The notes below the pieces were generated by a model. That model saw only the letters and a list, made by a program, of their open reading frames with translations, searched no databases and was not told the DNA's origin. A stretch of 64,000 nucleotides of DNA from Oryctolagus cuniculus (taxonomy: Eukaryota > Chordata > Mammalia > Lagomorpha > Leporidae). Shown piece after piece: positions 1 through 12,300 of the stretch. Both the position numbers and the translations under genes were made by a program. Each line of letters opens with the position of its first letter. The first letter of the stretch is position 1. The stretch covers positions 123,897,898-123,961,897 of the forward strand of contig NC_091439.1 in NCBI RefSeq assembly GCF_964237555.1, in the 5' to 3' direction.

Positions 1-646
1 GCTGGTTACGTCCCACACCAAAGTCTGTCAGGATTGAATTAAACTTGGAGGGGTGAACCTTTGGAGAGATCGGTGTGTGTCTTCCTCATTTTTGTATGTT
101 GTAGGGAAGAATATCTTCAGTTGGATCACATTTGATTTCTAAAATCATGACACACTAGCGCAGATCTTCATAACGGTGACCATGATAACACTGATACGCT
201 ATTTGACTTTTTTCTTTACAGCAGCTTCAGATCACAAAACATGGTATTCGCAGTGGAAAAAGCCTAGTCCAGCACAGCCATTTCCCAGCAGCTAATCAGA
301 GCCAGGCATCTTTTATGAGCTGTTTTCCATAACCAGAGGAATTGCTTGAAGAAGTTGAAGTGGAGTTCTCCTGTAGGGAGGAGCACCCTTGTCTCAAGCT
401 GCTTTGGTTTTAGTTATGGCAAATGGTTGCTCATCCTGGAATTTTTCAAAATCAATTTCATTTATGTATGGTTTTCATAAAATAATCATACCTAATGCTA
501 TTCATTCACACTTGAAAATCTGAGTTTTCTCTAATTTTCTCTTGATTTTATCTTACGGAAACTTGCCATTTCCTGTAGTAAAGTTCTGGTGCCAACCAAT
601 TTTCTAATTTGCTTTCATCCAAAAATGTGTAGATTTCAGCTTCACT

Positions 647-709
647 TTAAAAAAAAAAAGATTTATTTATTTTATTTATTTGAAAATCAGACTTACACAG
701 AGAGAGGAA

Positions 710-749
<40 letters not shown>

Positions 750-1011
750 AGGGGTCTTACATCCGATGGTTCACCCCCCAATTGGCTGCAATGGCCAGAG
801 CTGCACGGATCCGAAGCCAGGAGCCAGGAACTTTTTCCAGGTCTCCCACACAGGTGCAGGGGCCTAGGGACTTGGGCCATCCCACTGCTTTCCCAGGCCA
901 CAGAGGAGAGCTGGACTGGAAGCGGAGCAGCCAAGTCTTGAACCAGCGCCCATATGGGATGCCAGTACTTCAGGCCAGGGCATTCACCCACTGCACCACA
1001 GCGCCAGCCCC
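647..1011 (-). mobile_element. Lagomorph C-type SINE
   Basis: Read on the minus strand, this has the tRNA-like head (GGGGCTGGCGCTGTGGTG), the body with a C-rich 'cccaagtccctaggcccc'-type segment, a GA/CT-rich tract and an A-rich tail (at 649-659 on plus). An 11-bp target-site duplication, tcagcttcact, flanks it at 636-646 and 1012-1022. Confidence 0.93.
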
Positions 1012-1300
1012 TCAGCTTCACTCTTGAAAGGCACTTTTGCTGAACCTGGAAAGAATATCCTAGCTAATATTTCTCTCTCTACGCCTTGCAGATATTCCAC
1101 TGTGTTCTGGTCACGATGCTTTCTGATAGCTTGAGTGATCCATGGTGACTGTCTTATTTGCCTATTTTTGTGTCCCTGCTTTCAGGATCTGTGCTCCTTC
1201 TCTGACTTATAGTAATATGACCACAATGTGCCAAAACATGGCTTTCTTTGAATCTATTTTGTTTGATATTTTCTGAGTTCCTTTAATTTGTAACTTTTTA

Positions 1301-1630
1301 AAAAAGATTTATTTATTTACTTGAAAGTCAAATTACACAGAGGGAGAAGGAGAGGCGCGGAGAGAGAGAGAGGTCTTCCATCCACTGGTTCACTCCCCAG
1401 ATGGCCGCAACGCCTGGAGGCACTGCAATCCGAAGCCAGGAGCCAGGAGCTTCCTCCGGGTCTCCCACGTGGGTACAGGGGCCCAAGGACTTGGGCCATC
1501 TTCTACTGCTTTCCCAGGCCACAGCAGAGAGCTGGATGGGAAGTGGAGCAGCCAGGACTTGAACTGGCACCCATATGGGATGCCGGCATACAGGCAGCGA
1601 CCTTACCCGCTATGCCACAGCACCAGCCGC
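1301..1630 (-). mobile_element. Lagomorph C-type SINE
   Basis: Same SINE class and orientation as the element at 647. A 17-bp target-site duplication, taatttgtaacttttta, lies at 1284-1300 and 1631-1647, inside older L1 sequence. Confidence 0.93.
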
Positions 1631-2548
1631 TAATTTGTAACTTTTTATTTTTGTCAAATTTGGGGAAATTTCACAGTGACTGCAAACATTTTTTCCTTCC
1701 TGTAGGCAGCAAATAGATGGGTTTTGTTTGTTAATCCATTCAGCCAGTCTGTGTCTTTTAACGGGGGATTTGAAGGCATTTAGATTGAAGATGACTATTA
1801 ATAAGTAACTACTTTTCCCTGCCATTTTCCCAAAAATATTCCTGTTTTTTACGTTGAATTTCCTTTGAACTTTTACTGAGGGATTTTCTTCCTTTACCTT
1901 CTTTTGTAGTGATGACCATGTTTCTGTGTGCAACAAATCCTTAAGCATCTTTTGTGGGGCTGGACGGGTGGTGATAAATTCTTTGAATTTCTGTTTGTTA
2001 TGGAAGGTCTTTATTTCACCTTCGTTCATAAATGAGATCTTTGCAGGTATGATATTGTTGGATGACATTTTTTTTCTTTTAAGCCTTGGAGTATATCTGG
2101 CCATTCTCTCCTAGCTTGTAGGGTTTCTGATGAGATGTCTGCTGTGAGTCTAACTGGAGATCCTCTAAAAGTACCATGACATTTCTCACATGCACATTTT
2201 AGAATCTTCTCCTTCTGTTTTACTGTGGTGAGTTTGATTACAATGTGGCATGATGAGGATATTTTCTGGTTATGTCTATTAGGAGTTTCATGTGCTTCCT
2301 TACTTGGATGTCCCTTTCTTTCTCCAAATTAGGAAAGTTTTCCGTTACTATTTCATTCAAAAGGCCTTCTAATCTTTTCTCTCTTTCCATGCCTTCAGGA
2401 ACTTCTAGAACCTGTATGTTGGGTCACTTTATAGTATCTTGTAGATTTCCAACAGTGTTTTTTAGGTTTCTAATTTCCTCTTCTTGTGTTTGGTTTGACT
2501 GTATTCTTTCCTGTGCTTTGTCTCCTAAGTCTTATATTCTTTCTTCTT

Positions 2549-2886
2549 TTTTTTTTTTTTCTACAGGCAGAGTGGGCAGTGAGACAGACAGAGAGAAAGG
2601 TCTTCCTTTGCCATTGGTTCACCCTCCAATGGCCGTTGCGGCCGGCACGCTGCAGCCAGCGCACCGCGCCGATCCGAAGGCTGGAGCCAGGTGCTTCTCC
2701 TGGTCTCCCTTGGGGTGCAGGGCCCAAGAACTTGGGCCATCCTCTACTGCACTCCCAGGCCACAGCAGAGAGCTGGCCTGGAAGAGGGGCAACCGGGACA
2801 GAATCCGGTGCCCCGACCAGGACTAGAACCTGGTGTGCTGGCGCCGCTAGGTGGAGGATTATCCTATTGAGCCGTGGTGCCGGCCC
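2549..2886 (-). mobile_element. Lagomorph C-type SINE, CpG-rich subtype
   Basis: Read on minus, this starts GGGCCGGCACCACGGCTCA and contains the ccgg/gcgcc-rich middle typical of the second C-SINE subfamily, as in the element at 11179. The target-site duplication atattctttcttctt is at 2534-2548 and 2887-2901. Confidence 0.92.
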
Positions 2887-3240
2887 ATATTCTTTCTTCT
2901 TCACTGATTATGTTGTTAAGGCTCCCCACTGCATTTTTAATTCATTTTATTATATTCTTCATTTCATTTTGATTTCCCTTTAAGGTCTCAATTTCATGGA
3001 GGAAATTTTATTTCATGTCCTGTACAGATTTCAGTAGTTTGTGCATTTGTGTCCGATAACTTCTGTGTAATCTTACGATCAATTTTTAAACTTCCATTTC
3101 CTACATTTCTTCTGCCTCAATGTATTCACAATCTACTGTTGAAGGGTTTTACTCTTTTCAGGGTGTCATGTCGTGTTCCTTATTCTTGTTTCTTGAATTG
3201 GTGGGTTTGTTGTTTGGCATGTGTGGAGATACTTGTTGGT

Positions 3241-3277
3241 TTCTTCCTTTTCTTCTTCTTCTTCTTCTTCTTCTTCT

Positions 3278-3312
<35 letters not shown>
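3241..3312 (+). repeat. (TTC)n and poly-T tract
   Basis: About ten TTC repeats merge into a run of more than 30 T. This is simple sequence within the antisense L1. Confidence 0.9.
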
Positions 3313-4599
3313 GTCTAGTGGATTTTATCTGTGTACTGTGGCTCTGTAGATAAGTGGAATGTCTACTTTAAGTGAATATCTAGCTTGTAGTGGGTGTGAT
3401 CAGGGAGCTCTGTTCAGTTCTCCAGGGTTAAGGGCATGTCTGAGGTGATACACCCAGGTTTGGCACAGTAAATCTCTCTCTCTGTTTTTTATCAGAAGGG
3501 AAATTTTTTCTGCTCAGCTGAGCTCCTCTCCTTAATGGAGACCAGTGCCTTAGCGCTAGCCCCAGTGGCTATAATATTCATCCACTCTGTCGCAGGGAGC
3601 ACACAAAGGATCTGTGCAGTCCTCAGTGTAAGTTTAGATTCTCCAGCGATGTCTCTCACCAGGTAACCAGGAAGCCCTGAGTCTCCCAGTGTGAGTGCCC
3701 AAAGTCCCAGCCTCACCGTGGATCCTGCCTCACACCCTCAGTTTTTTTCACAGTCCCAGTAGAGAAGCCTCACAAAGTCACAGGCTCCTATCCCCCTGTT
3801 AGTTCTTCCCACTAGTCAGGGGTCTCCACTCAACTAGTTGCTGGGCATGGACACGAGCTGGCACAGCTGTTACATATGTCCAAAATGGCACCTGCTCTAT
3901 TGGCTTGTTACAGAATGGCATTGTAAAGTGATTGGGGAAAGAGAAATTGTGTCCATACTTTTTTTTCTCTTCTAGTTTGGAAAGTACACTTTCCTCGTTG
4001 GGGCTGCAAGCCAAGTTTTCTCTAGGCTCTCTTTGCAGCTTAATCACCAGTGCCTTGGACTACTGCTAGTACTGTCCGGTCTCACCTCACTTTCCAATGC
4101 CAGTGCGTAGGCTCTTGGCTGCTGGGCAGGCTCTCGGCTATTGGAGTCCCAAGTTGTGGGCATCCGTGCCATCCACAGGAGGTCCACCATGTCCCTCTAA
4201 TTTTGGTAGAGTTTCCTCTGGCATTTTCTCCCCAACTCTTCCCTGAGACTACACTCTTTCCACTTTTTAAAAACTATCTTCTCCTGGACTAGGGCAGTAA
4301 GCTCTAATTTTTTCAATCATACCTTTCTTCCTTTTTCAGACTGACTGTTTCCAATTGATGTATTTTCAAATTCATTGTCTTCAATTTGCCATCTCACTTG
4401 TGCTTTTTAGTCCACCCACTGCATTGTTCTTTCAGATATTTTTCACAGCTAAAGTTCCCATTTTGAAATATCTTCTGTTTTTGTGCTGGGACAGCCTCTA
4501 CTTTTTTTAATTTTTTTTTTTTCATTTTCAGCACATTTGTTTTAATGTCTTGGAGCACATAGCTGCTTTTGTTGCATAATTTTCATATGAAACTCTTAG

Positions 4600-5522
4600 A
4601 GATCTGGTCACATTTCCCTGGCCGTTATATATGGAGTAACATCTCATATGGAAAAGAAATGAAACTCATTTCCATATTTTCTAATTATTGAATAGTTTAA
4701 GTTACATGCTTATAAGCAGCTCCATCTATGTGTTCATAGAGAGAACAGGACCAGAAAAGAAGGCCCATACCCTTGTACTGCTTATTTTGAATTTAATGAT
4801 TTCCATATACCATGAAAATCCATTATGTTACAAACCAGATAAATTGGAAAAAGATGAGTAATCCTTCAAAAGAGTTTTTTTCCTTAAAAAATTCTGTGAA
4901 AGTGTTCATGTACAGTTTTAAAATTCTATGGGTATCTCAAAAAAGAACTCAGATGTCTAGAATTTTCAGCCTTGAATTCTGGGTTCATGGTCTCAATACA
5001 TTTTGACAATGAAAATCTAAAAAGGGTGATCTGACTAGGAGAAGGTATTCCCTACATAGTGGTTTATGGAGCAAGAATGCCTGTGAGAGCCAGTTCTTAC
5101 TCTCATTTGACGAGGACTGAATATATGGTATGCAAAGAAATCAATCTAAACATAAAAACACAACTCATCAAGAGAAGGAGAGAGACTGACTCCTTGTTGA
5201 ACTATTCCCTGCATGATGGAAATAGTCTTTGGGTGTTGGGCTCTTTCTGAATTGAGGTTCTTTCTGTTTGGGCCTAAGCAGTTATATTTTTAGTATCATA
5301 ACTCCTCTATTAGAAACATGTTAATTAATTGAAATTCTTTCTTCTGGCTTTGTGTTACGTAAAGTAATAAAAATCAGTTATCATTAAGGTTTGGTGCTTC
5401 ATATGTATTTTGCTTTGTCATTACTCAAACTTTACCCTGAAACCAAGAGTTTCATAATTATGTAACCATATACTTTAACATTCTCCTGTATCAGCAGTTT
5501 TTTCTTCTTTTCCCTTTTACAG
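4600..5522. other. Intronic sequence, nothing recognised
   Basis: AT-rich unique-looking DNA before the first recognised exon. I looked here for the PH-domain exons expected upstream of the RA domain and did not find a convincing one. Short ORFs at 4812-5006 and 5059-5250 have no coding signature. Confidence 0.5.
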
Positions 5523-5600
5523 TCTGGAATTATAACAGTTACCAATTTAGACACAGTGAGTGACGTTATCCATATGGCACTACCAGTGCTAGGATTAAGT
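5523..5600 (+). CDS. ARHGAP20-like exon: RA domain, first half
   Basis: The exon is 78 nt, phase 0-0, and encodes 26 residues beginning SGIITVTNLDTVSDVIHM and ending LPVLGLS. The acceptor follows a pyrimidine-rich tract (ttttacag, AG at 5521-5522) and the donor is a perfect gtaagt at 5601. The pattern 'I.VTN.DT..DVI.MAL..LGL' matches the start of the Ras-association domain of ARHGAP20, where the same segment precedes a G-S-E-x-D-Y-Q-L-W stretch. That stretch is exactly what the next exon (7745) encodes. It is a partial gene because the PH and N-terminal exons would lie to the left. No stop or splice defect is visible. The family call comes from recalled family motifs, not a database search. 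Confidence 0.82.
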
Positions 5601-6097
5601 GTAAGTAATCTGAAAGATACTTTGAGTTAAATAACAACTTTGGTTTTTGAGATGAATGTATTTTCCCTTTGATCCAGATACATGCACACATGCTTACAGT
5701 GTATATTTGTAAAATACAGTTCCGGGCAAAGAGACCAATTGTAGGCAGCAATATATTTTGTCCCCAGAACCATGTGCACATGTGGGAATGGAAAACGTCG
5801 GAGATGTATTTGTCTATGTATGGGTATTGCTCTTCTGTTCCGATTTTAAATTTCATGTGAACTGAAAGCCATAATTTAATGAAATTGGAGTATAATTTCA
5901 GATTGCTATTGTCATGTATTTTATTTTTTTTGTGTGTATATATATAAATGTATATATATATATACACACAAAAATATCTTACATGCTTCCTAATAACCTT
6001 GTCTGTTGGATTGCTATTTCTGTATATTCTGGTTTCTCCAATCCCACACCTATCATCTCAGTGTACACAAACCTAATAGACATGTCTAGTTGAATTT
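5601..6097. other. Intron, with short TA/TATA microsatellite
   Basis: AT-rich intron. An alternating TA tract lies at about 5937-5964. Nothing else is recognised. Confidence 0.5.
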
Positions 6098-6447
6098 TTT
6101 TTTTAATTTTTGAGGGTCGGAGAGGACAGAGATAGCAAGAGGGATGAAGACAGACACAGAGAGAGGAAGACACAGAAATACATAGAGAGGGTGCTCGCCT
6201 CTGTTGGTTCAATCTCTGGATGCCCACAGCACCTAAGGGTGGTCTGAAACTAAGGTCTGGATGCAGGAGTACGATTCAGGTACCCCACGTGGGTGGCAGG
6301 AACCCAGTTACTTGAGAATTCATAGCTGCTTCCCAGAATGCACATTAGCAGGGAGCTGGAATCAGGACCTAGAACTTGGATTGGAACCCAGCTATTGTGG
6401 CGTGAGTCTCAGGCATCTTCAAACCACCATGCTAAAATCTCACTCCT
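6098..6447 (-). mobile_element. Old tRNA-derived SINE
   Basis: On the minus strand it has the lagomorph SINE layout (head near 6440, GA-rich then T/A-rich end near 6100), including 'gggagctggaatcaggacctagaacttgg'-like body parts on plus. It is more diverged than the C-SINEs at 647 and 1301. Confidence 0.7.
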
Positions 6448-6611
6448 TATAAATTTGGACATGAAGAACACCTGCATAAAAGCTGTATGCCTTAGATGCT
6501 GATTCAGGGAATGATATATCTGGTGCCTCTAATAAATTATTAAAGAGCAAGATAAGAGTTGAATGAAAGCTTGCTCTTCGGGGAATGTGTGTGCACACCA
6601 CATACATGTCT

Positions 6612-6785
6612 TTTTTAAAAACTTGTTTTATTTGAGAGACATAGACAGACAGAAGAGTTTATGTCTATGGTTTCACTCGACAAGTGCCTACAGCAGCAGT
6701 AGAGCTGATGGCTGGAGCTGAGAACTTAATCCAGGTCTCTTGTGTAGATGATAGAAAGCCAGCTAAATCCAGTAAAACACAGCAT
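6612..6785 (-). mobile_element. SINE fragment
   Basis: A short diverged piece with the A-rich end, a 'gagagacatagacagacag' GA-rich tract and the 'ggctggagctgagaac' body. It is the same class as the element at 6098, truncated. Confidence 0.55.
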
Positions 6786-7070
6786 TCTTCAAAGAGACTG
6801 GAGATAGCTGAGAGTGGAATGATCAGGATTAGACTTACCTTTACTAGTGAAGTGGCATAAATATGATTCTTTATTCCTTAGGTCACTTGGCATAATAGCA
6901 TTGTGATCCTTGTCAAAAGTCATATGGCATGAATCTGGGGTGTAGTCTTGGAGGCTCAGAAAGGGACCGAAGTTATTTCGGTCAGTCCTGTTAACTCGAA
7001 TAGCGTTGGCACTGGTCCCAATTATTTTCTTGTTTGGAAATGTAGAAATGCTAAAGAAATACATCCTTGA

Positions 7071-7677
7071 TCTGGCTAAAAAGTCCATGAGAGTTTCTCA
7101 GGCATGGAAAGCCAAGACACTGTGGCAAAAAAAATGACCTAAATGGAAGATCTCTGTGAGTGAGATCCCAGTGGAAAGAACAGGCCATCAAAGAAGGAGG
7201 CACCTTTCTCTGAAGGGAGGAGAGAACTTTCACTTTGACTCTGGCCTTGTCTAATAAGGCCGGAGTTTGTGAACCCAAGAGGTTTCCATAGCCTTGGCAG
7301 CTCATGACAAGAGCCTCGGGTGATTACTGACGTCATAAATAAGAGTGTCAACTGTTAAATCAATAATAGGAGTCACTGTGCACTTGCTGCCCATGTAGGA
7401 TCTGTGTTTTTAATGTGTTGTACTATGTGAATGAATGGTAAGACTTATCTTCAAACAGTACTTTATGCTTTGTATGTCTGTGTGGGTACAAAGTGTTGAA
7501 ATCTTTACTTAGTATATACTAAGTTGATCTTCTGTATATAAAGAGAATTAAAAATGAATCTTACTGAAGAGTTGGTTGGGAGAGGGAGTAGGAGATGGGA
7601 TGGTTTGCGAGTGGGAGGGTGGTTATGGGGGGAAAATGCTTTCAAAATTTATATTTATTAAAGTTTTCTAAAAAACA
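7071..7677 (+). mobile_element. 5'-truncated rabbit-type L1 (3' UTR) with 18-bp target duplication
   Basis: The body matches the lagomorph L1 3' end. It has a long stretch with 'agatctctgtgagtgagatc', a 'gtactatgtg' region, and the G-rich 'gggtggttatgggg' segment before an A-rich tail. It is flanked by a perfect 18-bp direct repeat, aaagaaatacatccttga, at 7053-7070 and 7678-7695, the mark of target-primed insertion. It inserted about 70 bp upstream of the exon at 7745. Confidence 0.92.
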
Positions 7678-7744
7678 AAAGAAATACATCCTTGAAGTAT
7701 GCCCTGACAAAGACTTGTGATACTTAGTTCTTTTTGTCTCTAAG

Positions 7745-7811
7745 GGCTCAGAAATGGACTACCAGTTGTGGGTCTATTCAAACCAGAGAAAGACCTCTTA
7801 CCCGCTCATCG
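7745..7811 (+). CDS. ARHGAP20-like exon: RA domain, second half
   Basis: The exon is 67 nt, phase 0-1. It encodes GSEMDYQLWVY, then SNQRKTSYPLI, with a final G nucleotide shared with the next exon. The acceptor AG is at 7743-7744 (tctctaag) and the donor is a perfect gtaagt at 7812. The G-S-E-x-D-Y-Q-L-W-V and Y-P-L-I-G motifs are hallmark parts of the ARHGAP20 RA domain. The preceding exon ends at phase 0 and the following exon (13022) begins at phase 1, so the frame runs through. The spliced junction reads YPLIG-HECPYAI, which parallels the family's 'PYPLIGHEYPYGI' segment. Confidence 0.88.
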
Positions 7812-8249
7812 GTAAGTGTCCAGCAAAATAAAAAATGAAATGTATTGCTTCAAAATGGTAACTATTAATTTCCAGACTATGCATTGTTAAGCTTAAATAT
7901 CTTTACAAGGGAGAAAACAACCTCATGTAGTCAGTACTCATTTATAAAAGGAATTGCCAAGTGTATACTCTACCCTGGGTGCCTGACAACATATCTTCAT
8001 ACAGCAATTTAAGTTGTAGTTGGAAAAGAAACTGAAGTTTTATTCTCTGCTTTTCCATGTGGATAGCACAACTGTCTTGGAATAGTCCTTTTTTTTTTCT
8101 TTTTTTGTAATGAAATGAAAATGGGGTCGAATTTCATCTCTCCAAACATTTGATTGATGCCCATATACTGGTTTGTATTCCCCTTTCCATTTCTAGTCTC
8201 ATAGGTAATCTCTATTTTTAAGTCTTGCAAAATCTGTCAGGTCTATGTC

Positions 8250-10533
8250 CAAGTATACCACTCTCCCTCCTCCTTCCTTTCTTATTCTTTCTTTTAAGTT
8301 TTATAATAACATACTTTCAGTTTACTTTAAAATCATATGCTTAACCCTCCACTAAGTAAAAAATTTACCAGTAGTAAGAAAGAACAACAACACTGTTCTA
8401 AATAGTAGAGGAACAGGTTATTATTTACAGACAAGGGCTTTAAACAATAATCACATCTCAAAATGTGAATTTTACTCATATACATTAAATTTTTGTACTC
8501 TATTTGGTACCACAGATCAAGGAAAGCATATGATATTTGTCTTTTTGGGACTGGCTTATTTAACTAAATATAATGGTTTTCCGATGCATCCATTTTCTTG
8601 CAAAAGACAGAATGTTGTTCTTTTTTGTGGTTGAATAGTATGTATATAGCACATTTTCTTTATCCAGTCATTGGTTGATGGACAGTTGGGTTGATTTTAT
8701 ATCCTAGCTATTGTGCAATTGAGCGACAATAAACATGGGGGTACAGATAACTCTTTCGTGCACTGATTTCCTTTCCCTTGGTAAATTCCCAGGTGTGGGA
8801 TGGCTGGGTCACATGATAGGTGTATTTTCCTGTTTTTGAGGAATCTTCATACTGTGTTCCATAATGGCTGTATTAATCTACATTTCCACAGATGTGTATT
8901 AGGGTACCTTTTTCCTACGTCCTCACCAACATTTATTGTTTGTTGATTTCTGCATGAAAGCCAATTTAATTAAGGTAAGGTGAAACCTCATGGTGGTTTT
9001 GTTTGCATGTCTCTGGTAGCTAGTGATCCTGAGGATTTTTCTTGTGTCTCTTGGCCACGTGAATGTCCTCTTTTGAAAAATGCCTGTTCAAGTCCTTTGA
9101 GCATTTTGTAGCTGGGTTGCTTGTTTTGTTGTTGTTGAGTTTCTTGAGCTCTTTATAGATTCTGGATCTTAATCCTTTATCTGTTGTATAGTTTGCCAGT
9201 GTTTTATTCCATTCTGTCGGTTGCTTCTTCACTTTGTTGAGTGTTTCCTTTGTAGAAGCTTCTTACTTTGATGTAATCCCATTTGTGTATTTTTGCTTTG
9301 ATCTCCTTGCTTCCAGGGTCTTTTTCAAGAGGTGTTTGCCTATGCCAGTGTCTTGCAGAGGTTCTCCAATGTTCTCTAGCAGTTTGATGGTATCATGTCA
9401 TAGATTGAGATTCTTGATCCATTTTGAGTGGACTTTTGTATAGGGTATATAGGTATATAGGTAGGGTTCTTACCTCATACTTCTGCACATGTATATACAA
9501 CTTTCCAGCACCATTTGTTGAAGATACTGACCATTCTGTAGGTATTGATTTTAGCTCATTTGTCCAAAGATTAGTTGGTTGTACATGTTGGATTGGTTTA
9601 TGAAGATTCTATTCTGTTTCATTGATCTATGTATTTATTTTAGTGTCAGATCCAAGCTGTTTTGATTATAGTAGTATGCTTTTTTAAAAAAAGATTTATT
9701 TATTTATTTACTTATTTGAAAGTCAGAGTTTCACAGAGAGAGGAGGGGCAGAGAAAGAGAGAGATCTTCCATCCGATGGTTCACTCCCCAGTTGGCCACA
9801 ACGGCCGGCGCTGTGCTGATCCAAAGCCAGGAGCCAGTAGCTTCTTCCAGGTCTCCTACGTGGGTGCAGGAGCCCAAGGACTTGGGCCATCTTCTGCTGC
9901 TTCTCCAGGCCATAGCAGAGAGCTGGATTGGAAGTGCAGCAGCGGGGTCTTGAACCGGCATCCATATGGGATTCCGGCACTTTAGGCCAGGGTGTTAACC
10001 CACTGCACCACAGTGCTGGCCCCTGTAGTATGCTTTTAAATCTAGTATTGTAATGCTCCCAGTTTTGCTTTTGTTGTTTAGTATTGTTTGAGCTTGTTGG
10101 GCTCTCTTGTTTTTCTGTATGAATTTTAGCATCATAGTCTCTAGATCTGAGGAGAATGCCTTTGGTATTTTCATTGGATCACATTGAATCTGTAAATTTC
10201 TTTCTTTCATATGGACATTATGATGATAAGTCTTCTGATCCATGAACATGGAAGATTTTTCCATTTTTGTCTGTTTTCTATTTCTTTAATGCTCAATAAT
10301 TTTCATTGTAGAGATCTTTCACCTTCTTGGTTCAGTTTATTTCAAGGTGTTGACATTTTTGTAGCTATTGTGAATGGGACTGATCTTACCAGTTCTTTGT
10401 CAGGCTTGGCATTGTCTGGGTACACAAAGTCTATTACTTTTTTGCATTGATTTTATATCCTGCAACTTTACCAAGCTCTCTTATGAGTTCCAGTAGTCTT
10501 TTAGTGGAGTTTCTGGTTCCCCTGTGTTTATGA

Positions 10534-10566
<33 letters not shown>

Positions 10567-10600
10567 CATGCATGCATGTCATCTGCAAACACATATATAT
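8250..10600 (-). mobile_element. Antisense L1 ORF2 3' region, degenerate
   Basis: The plus strand carries the familiar antisense of L1 ORF2: 'ggctgggtcacatgatagg', 'ttccataatggctgtattaa' and 'attgtgcaattg...aataaacatgggggtacag'. On minus, a 9020-9232 fragment still reads like ORF2 protein (WNKTLANYTTDKGLRSRIYK) but stops and frameshifts break the rest. A C-SINE (9684-10024) interrupts it. A (TG)n run lies near 10536-10563. Confidence 0.85.
9684..10024 (-). mobile_element. Lagomorph C-type SINE inside L1
   Basis: A C-SINE with an A-rich tail at 9684-9691 and head near 10022. The target duplication gtagtatgctttt lies at 9671-9683 and 10025-10037, so it inserted into the existing antisense L1. 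Confidence 0.93.
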
Positions 10601-11178
10601 TTATTGTGAAATTATGTCAAGAAGTTATTTGAGCATGATTAAAAATTAAGATAATCACATTCAAACTCCTAAAAGGTTTTTTGATTAACAAACATGTACA
10701 GTTCAGCCATTCTTTTTGTTGAATTTTCTAGCACTTGATCTTGAGGTTGTTGATAAAAACATTATACTTCTCCTAAAATAGTTGTTGAATTAACCTATAT
10801 AAAGAAGAAACCATTCATGAATCATCATGTGTTTCAGTGTCTCTCATAGAAACAAGCCCTGGAAAGGAAGGGAGGCATACTATTTGTCATAGACTTTGTA
10901 ATATAATGCTGGTGATTTCTATGAAAATCAAACAGTATTACTTACCTGGGCAATCTTCCTATTCTTCTTTCAACAGTCATGTAAAGGAACTAATGTGTAA
11001 TTTATAATGTTTTCAAGTCACTTACAAAATTTGAAAATAAAGTTTCTGTTCTTTCTGAATGTACTTTGTCAGTCTCAAAATTCAGGAATTGCTAAATACA
11101 TCTGAGGACAAAAGCCAACCACCGATTTTATGATGTTTCTCCTTAATTTTGACATCTTTGTAACAAGATAGCAATAGA
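10600..11178. other. Intronic sequence, nothing recognised
   Basis: AT-rich unique-looking intron between the antisense L1 and the next SINE. No exon or RNA gene is supported. Confidence 0.5.
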
Positions 11179-11540
11179 GGCCGGCGCCATGGCTCACTAG
11201 GCTAATCCTCCGCCTTGCGGTGCCGGCACAGCGGGTTCTAGTCCCGGTCAGGGCGCCGGATTCTGTCCCGGTTGCCCCTCTTCCAGGCCAGCTCTCTGCT
11301 GTGGCCAGGGAGTGCAGTGGAGGATGGCCCAAGTTCTTGGGCCCCGCACCCCATGGGAGACCAGGATAAGTACCTGGCTCCTGCCATCGGATCAGTGCGG
11401 TGCGCTAGCCGCAGCGCGCTGGCCACGGCGGCCATTGGAGGGTGAACCAATGGCAAAAAGGAAGACCTTCCTCTCTGTCTCTCTCTCTCTCTCACTGTCC
11501 ACTCCGTCTGTCAAAAAATAAAAAAAAATTAAAATAAAGA
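11179..11540 (+). mobile_element. Lagomorph C-type SINE, CpG-rich subtype, plus orientation
   Basis: Starts ggccggcgccatggctcact (tRNA-like head). It runs through the Cys/Ser-tRNA-like A/B box region, a CpG-rich body and a (CT)n tract, and ends in an A-rich tail. Imperfect flanking repeats (aagatagcaatagag / aagatagaagtagag) at 11164-11178 and about 11538-11552 look like a target duplication. Confidence 0.94.
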
Positions 11541-12044
11541 TAGAAGTAGAGTTAGTGTGCAAATCAAATACTGTAAATGAATTTATTGAGTAGATGGCAT
11601 TTGTTTATGTAAAATGTTTTTTCTGGAGGATGATTTGGACCCGAACAATGGCATGCACTGTGACTGGCTCCAAGAAATCCTAAGAGTGTATCTGTCGTTG
11701 GTGACTCCTAGCGGTCATTATGGATGTGTGTTTAATATGCTCTCAGTTCCTGATCATCTTTTTCTGTCCTGGTTATGCCGATGGTTTGGTTTTGTTAATA
11801 TTGCAGTTGTAGAAGCTTCTTTTACCATGAAAGAGACAAGTTGCTATAATTCTTGCTCTGAACAGGGTATTAATGTCCCATGAAATGGAAAATTTAACTA
11901 ATATGTCAGAAATTGAATAAAGGGAGCTTTCACTTTGTTGTTGAAAAGAAAATCCCTTTGACAGCACAGAATCGTGAAAACATGTTCGAAGTTTAGTTTT
12001 TGAGAGGCAAAAATAGACACAGAATGTTAAATTGCTAGTTCTAT
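11541..12044. other. Intronic sequence, nothing recognised
   Basis: Unique-looking intron. The short open frame at 11614-11883 shows no family motif and no splice context. Confidence 0.4.
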
Positions 12045-12300
12045 CCTTAAAGGTCCACGAAGATTGGAGGTGTCCTAGGGCAAGGGCCAGGAGCCAGAAG
12101 GCAGGTCATCAGTCCAGTCTTGCACGTGAGTGGCAGGAACATCAGTGTTCAAGACAACAGCTCTGCATCTTAGGGTCTGATCTGCATTTGCAGAGAGCTT
12201 CAGTCAGGATCCATGATCAAGGACCAAACCAGGTGGTCCAATGTGGGACAGAGGTGTCTTCATGGACATCCCAATTGCTAATACCCACCAGGAGCAGAGG
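12045..12300 (-). mobile_element. Old SINE fragment
   Basis: Contains 'gggccaggagcc', 'cacgtgagtggcaggaac' and 'gcagagagcttcagtcagga' in SINE order on the minus strand. It is strongly diverged and its limits are approximate. Confidence 0.5.

Larger units (their letters stand above)
530..4600 (-). mobile_element. Antisense LINE-1, 5' part, interrupted by three SINEs
   Basis: The stretches between the three SINEs (about 1023-1283, 1648-2533, 2902-3240) read like the antisense of a mammalian L1 from its ORF1 and 5' region. They are T-rich on the plus strand and have no intact ORF. The more GC-rich part at about 3400-4300 resembles antisense L1 5' UTR. A TTC microsatellite merging into a T run lies at about 3246-3312. 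The outer limits are estimates. It is an intronic insertion in the ARHGAP20-like gene. Confidence 0.5.

Noticed and set aside
200..290. Possible exon after the acceptor 'tgacttttttctttacag' at about 222
   Set aside because: No donor GT follows at a sensible place and the peptide matches no part of the PH or RA region.
9020..9232. Reverse-strand open frame resembling L1 ORF2 protein
   Set aside because: It is a short remnant of a broken, antisense L1, not a gene.
11179..11260. tRNA gene (A and B box-like sequence)
   Set aside because: It is the tRNA-derived head of a SINE; no folded tRNA with an anticodon arm is supported.
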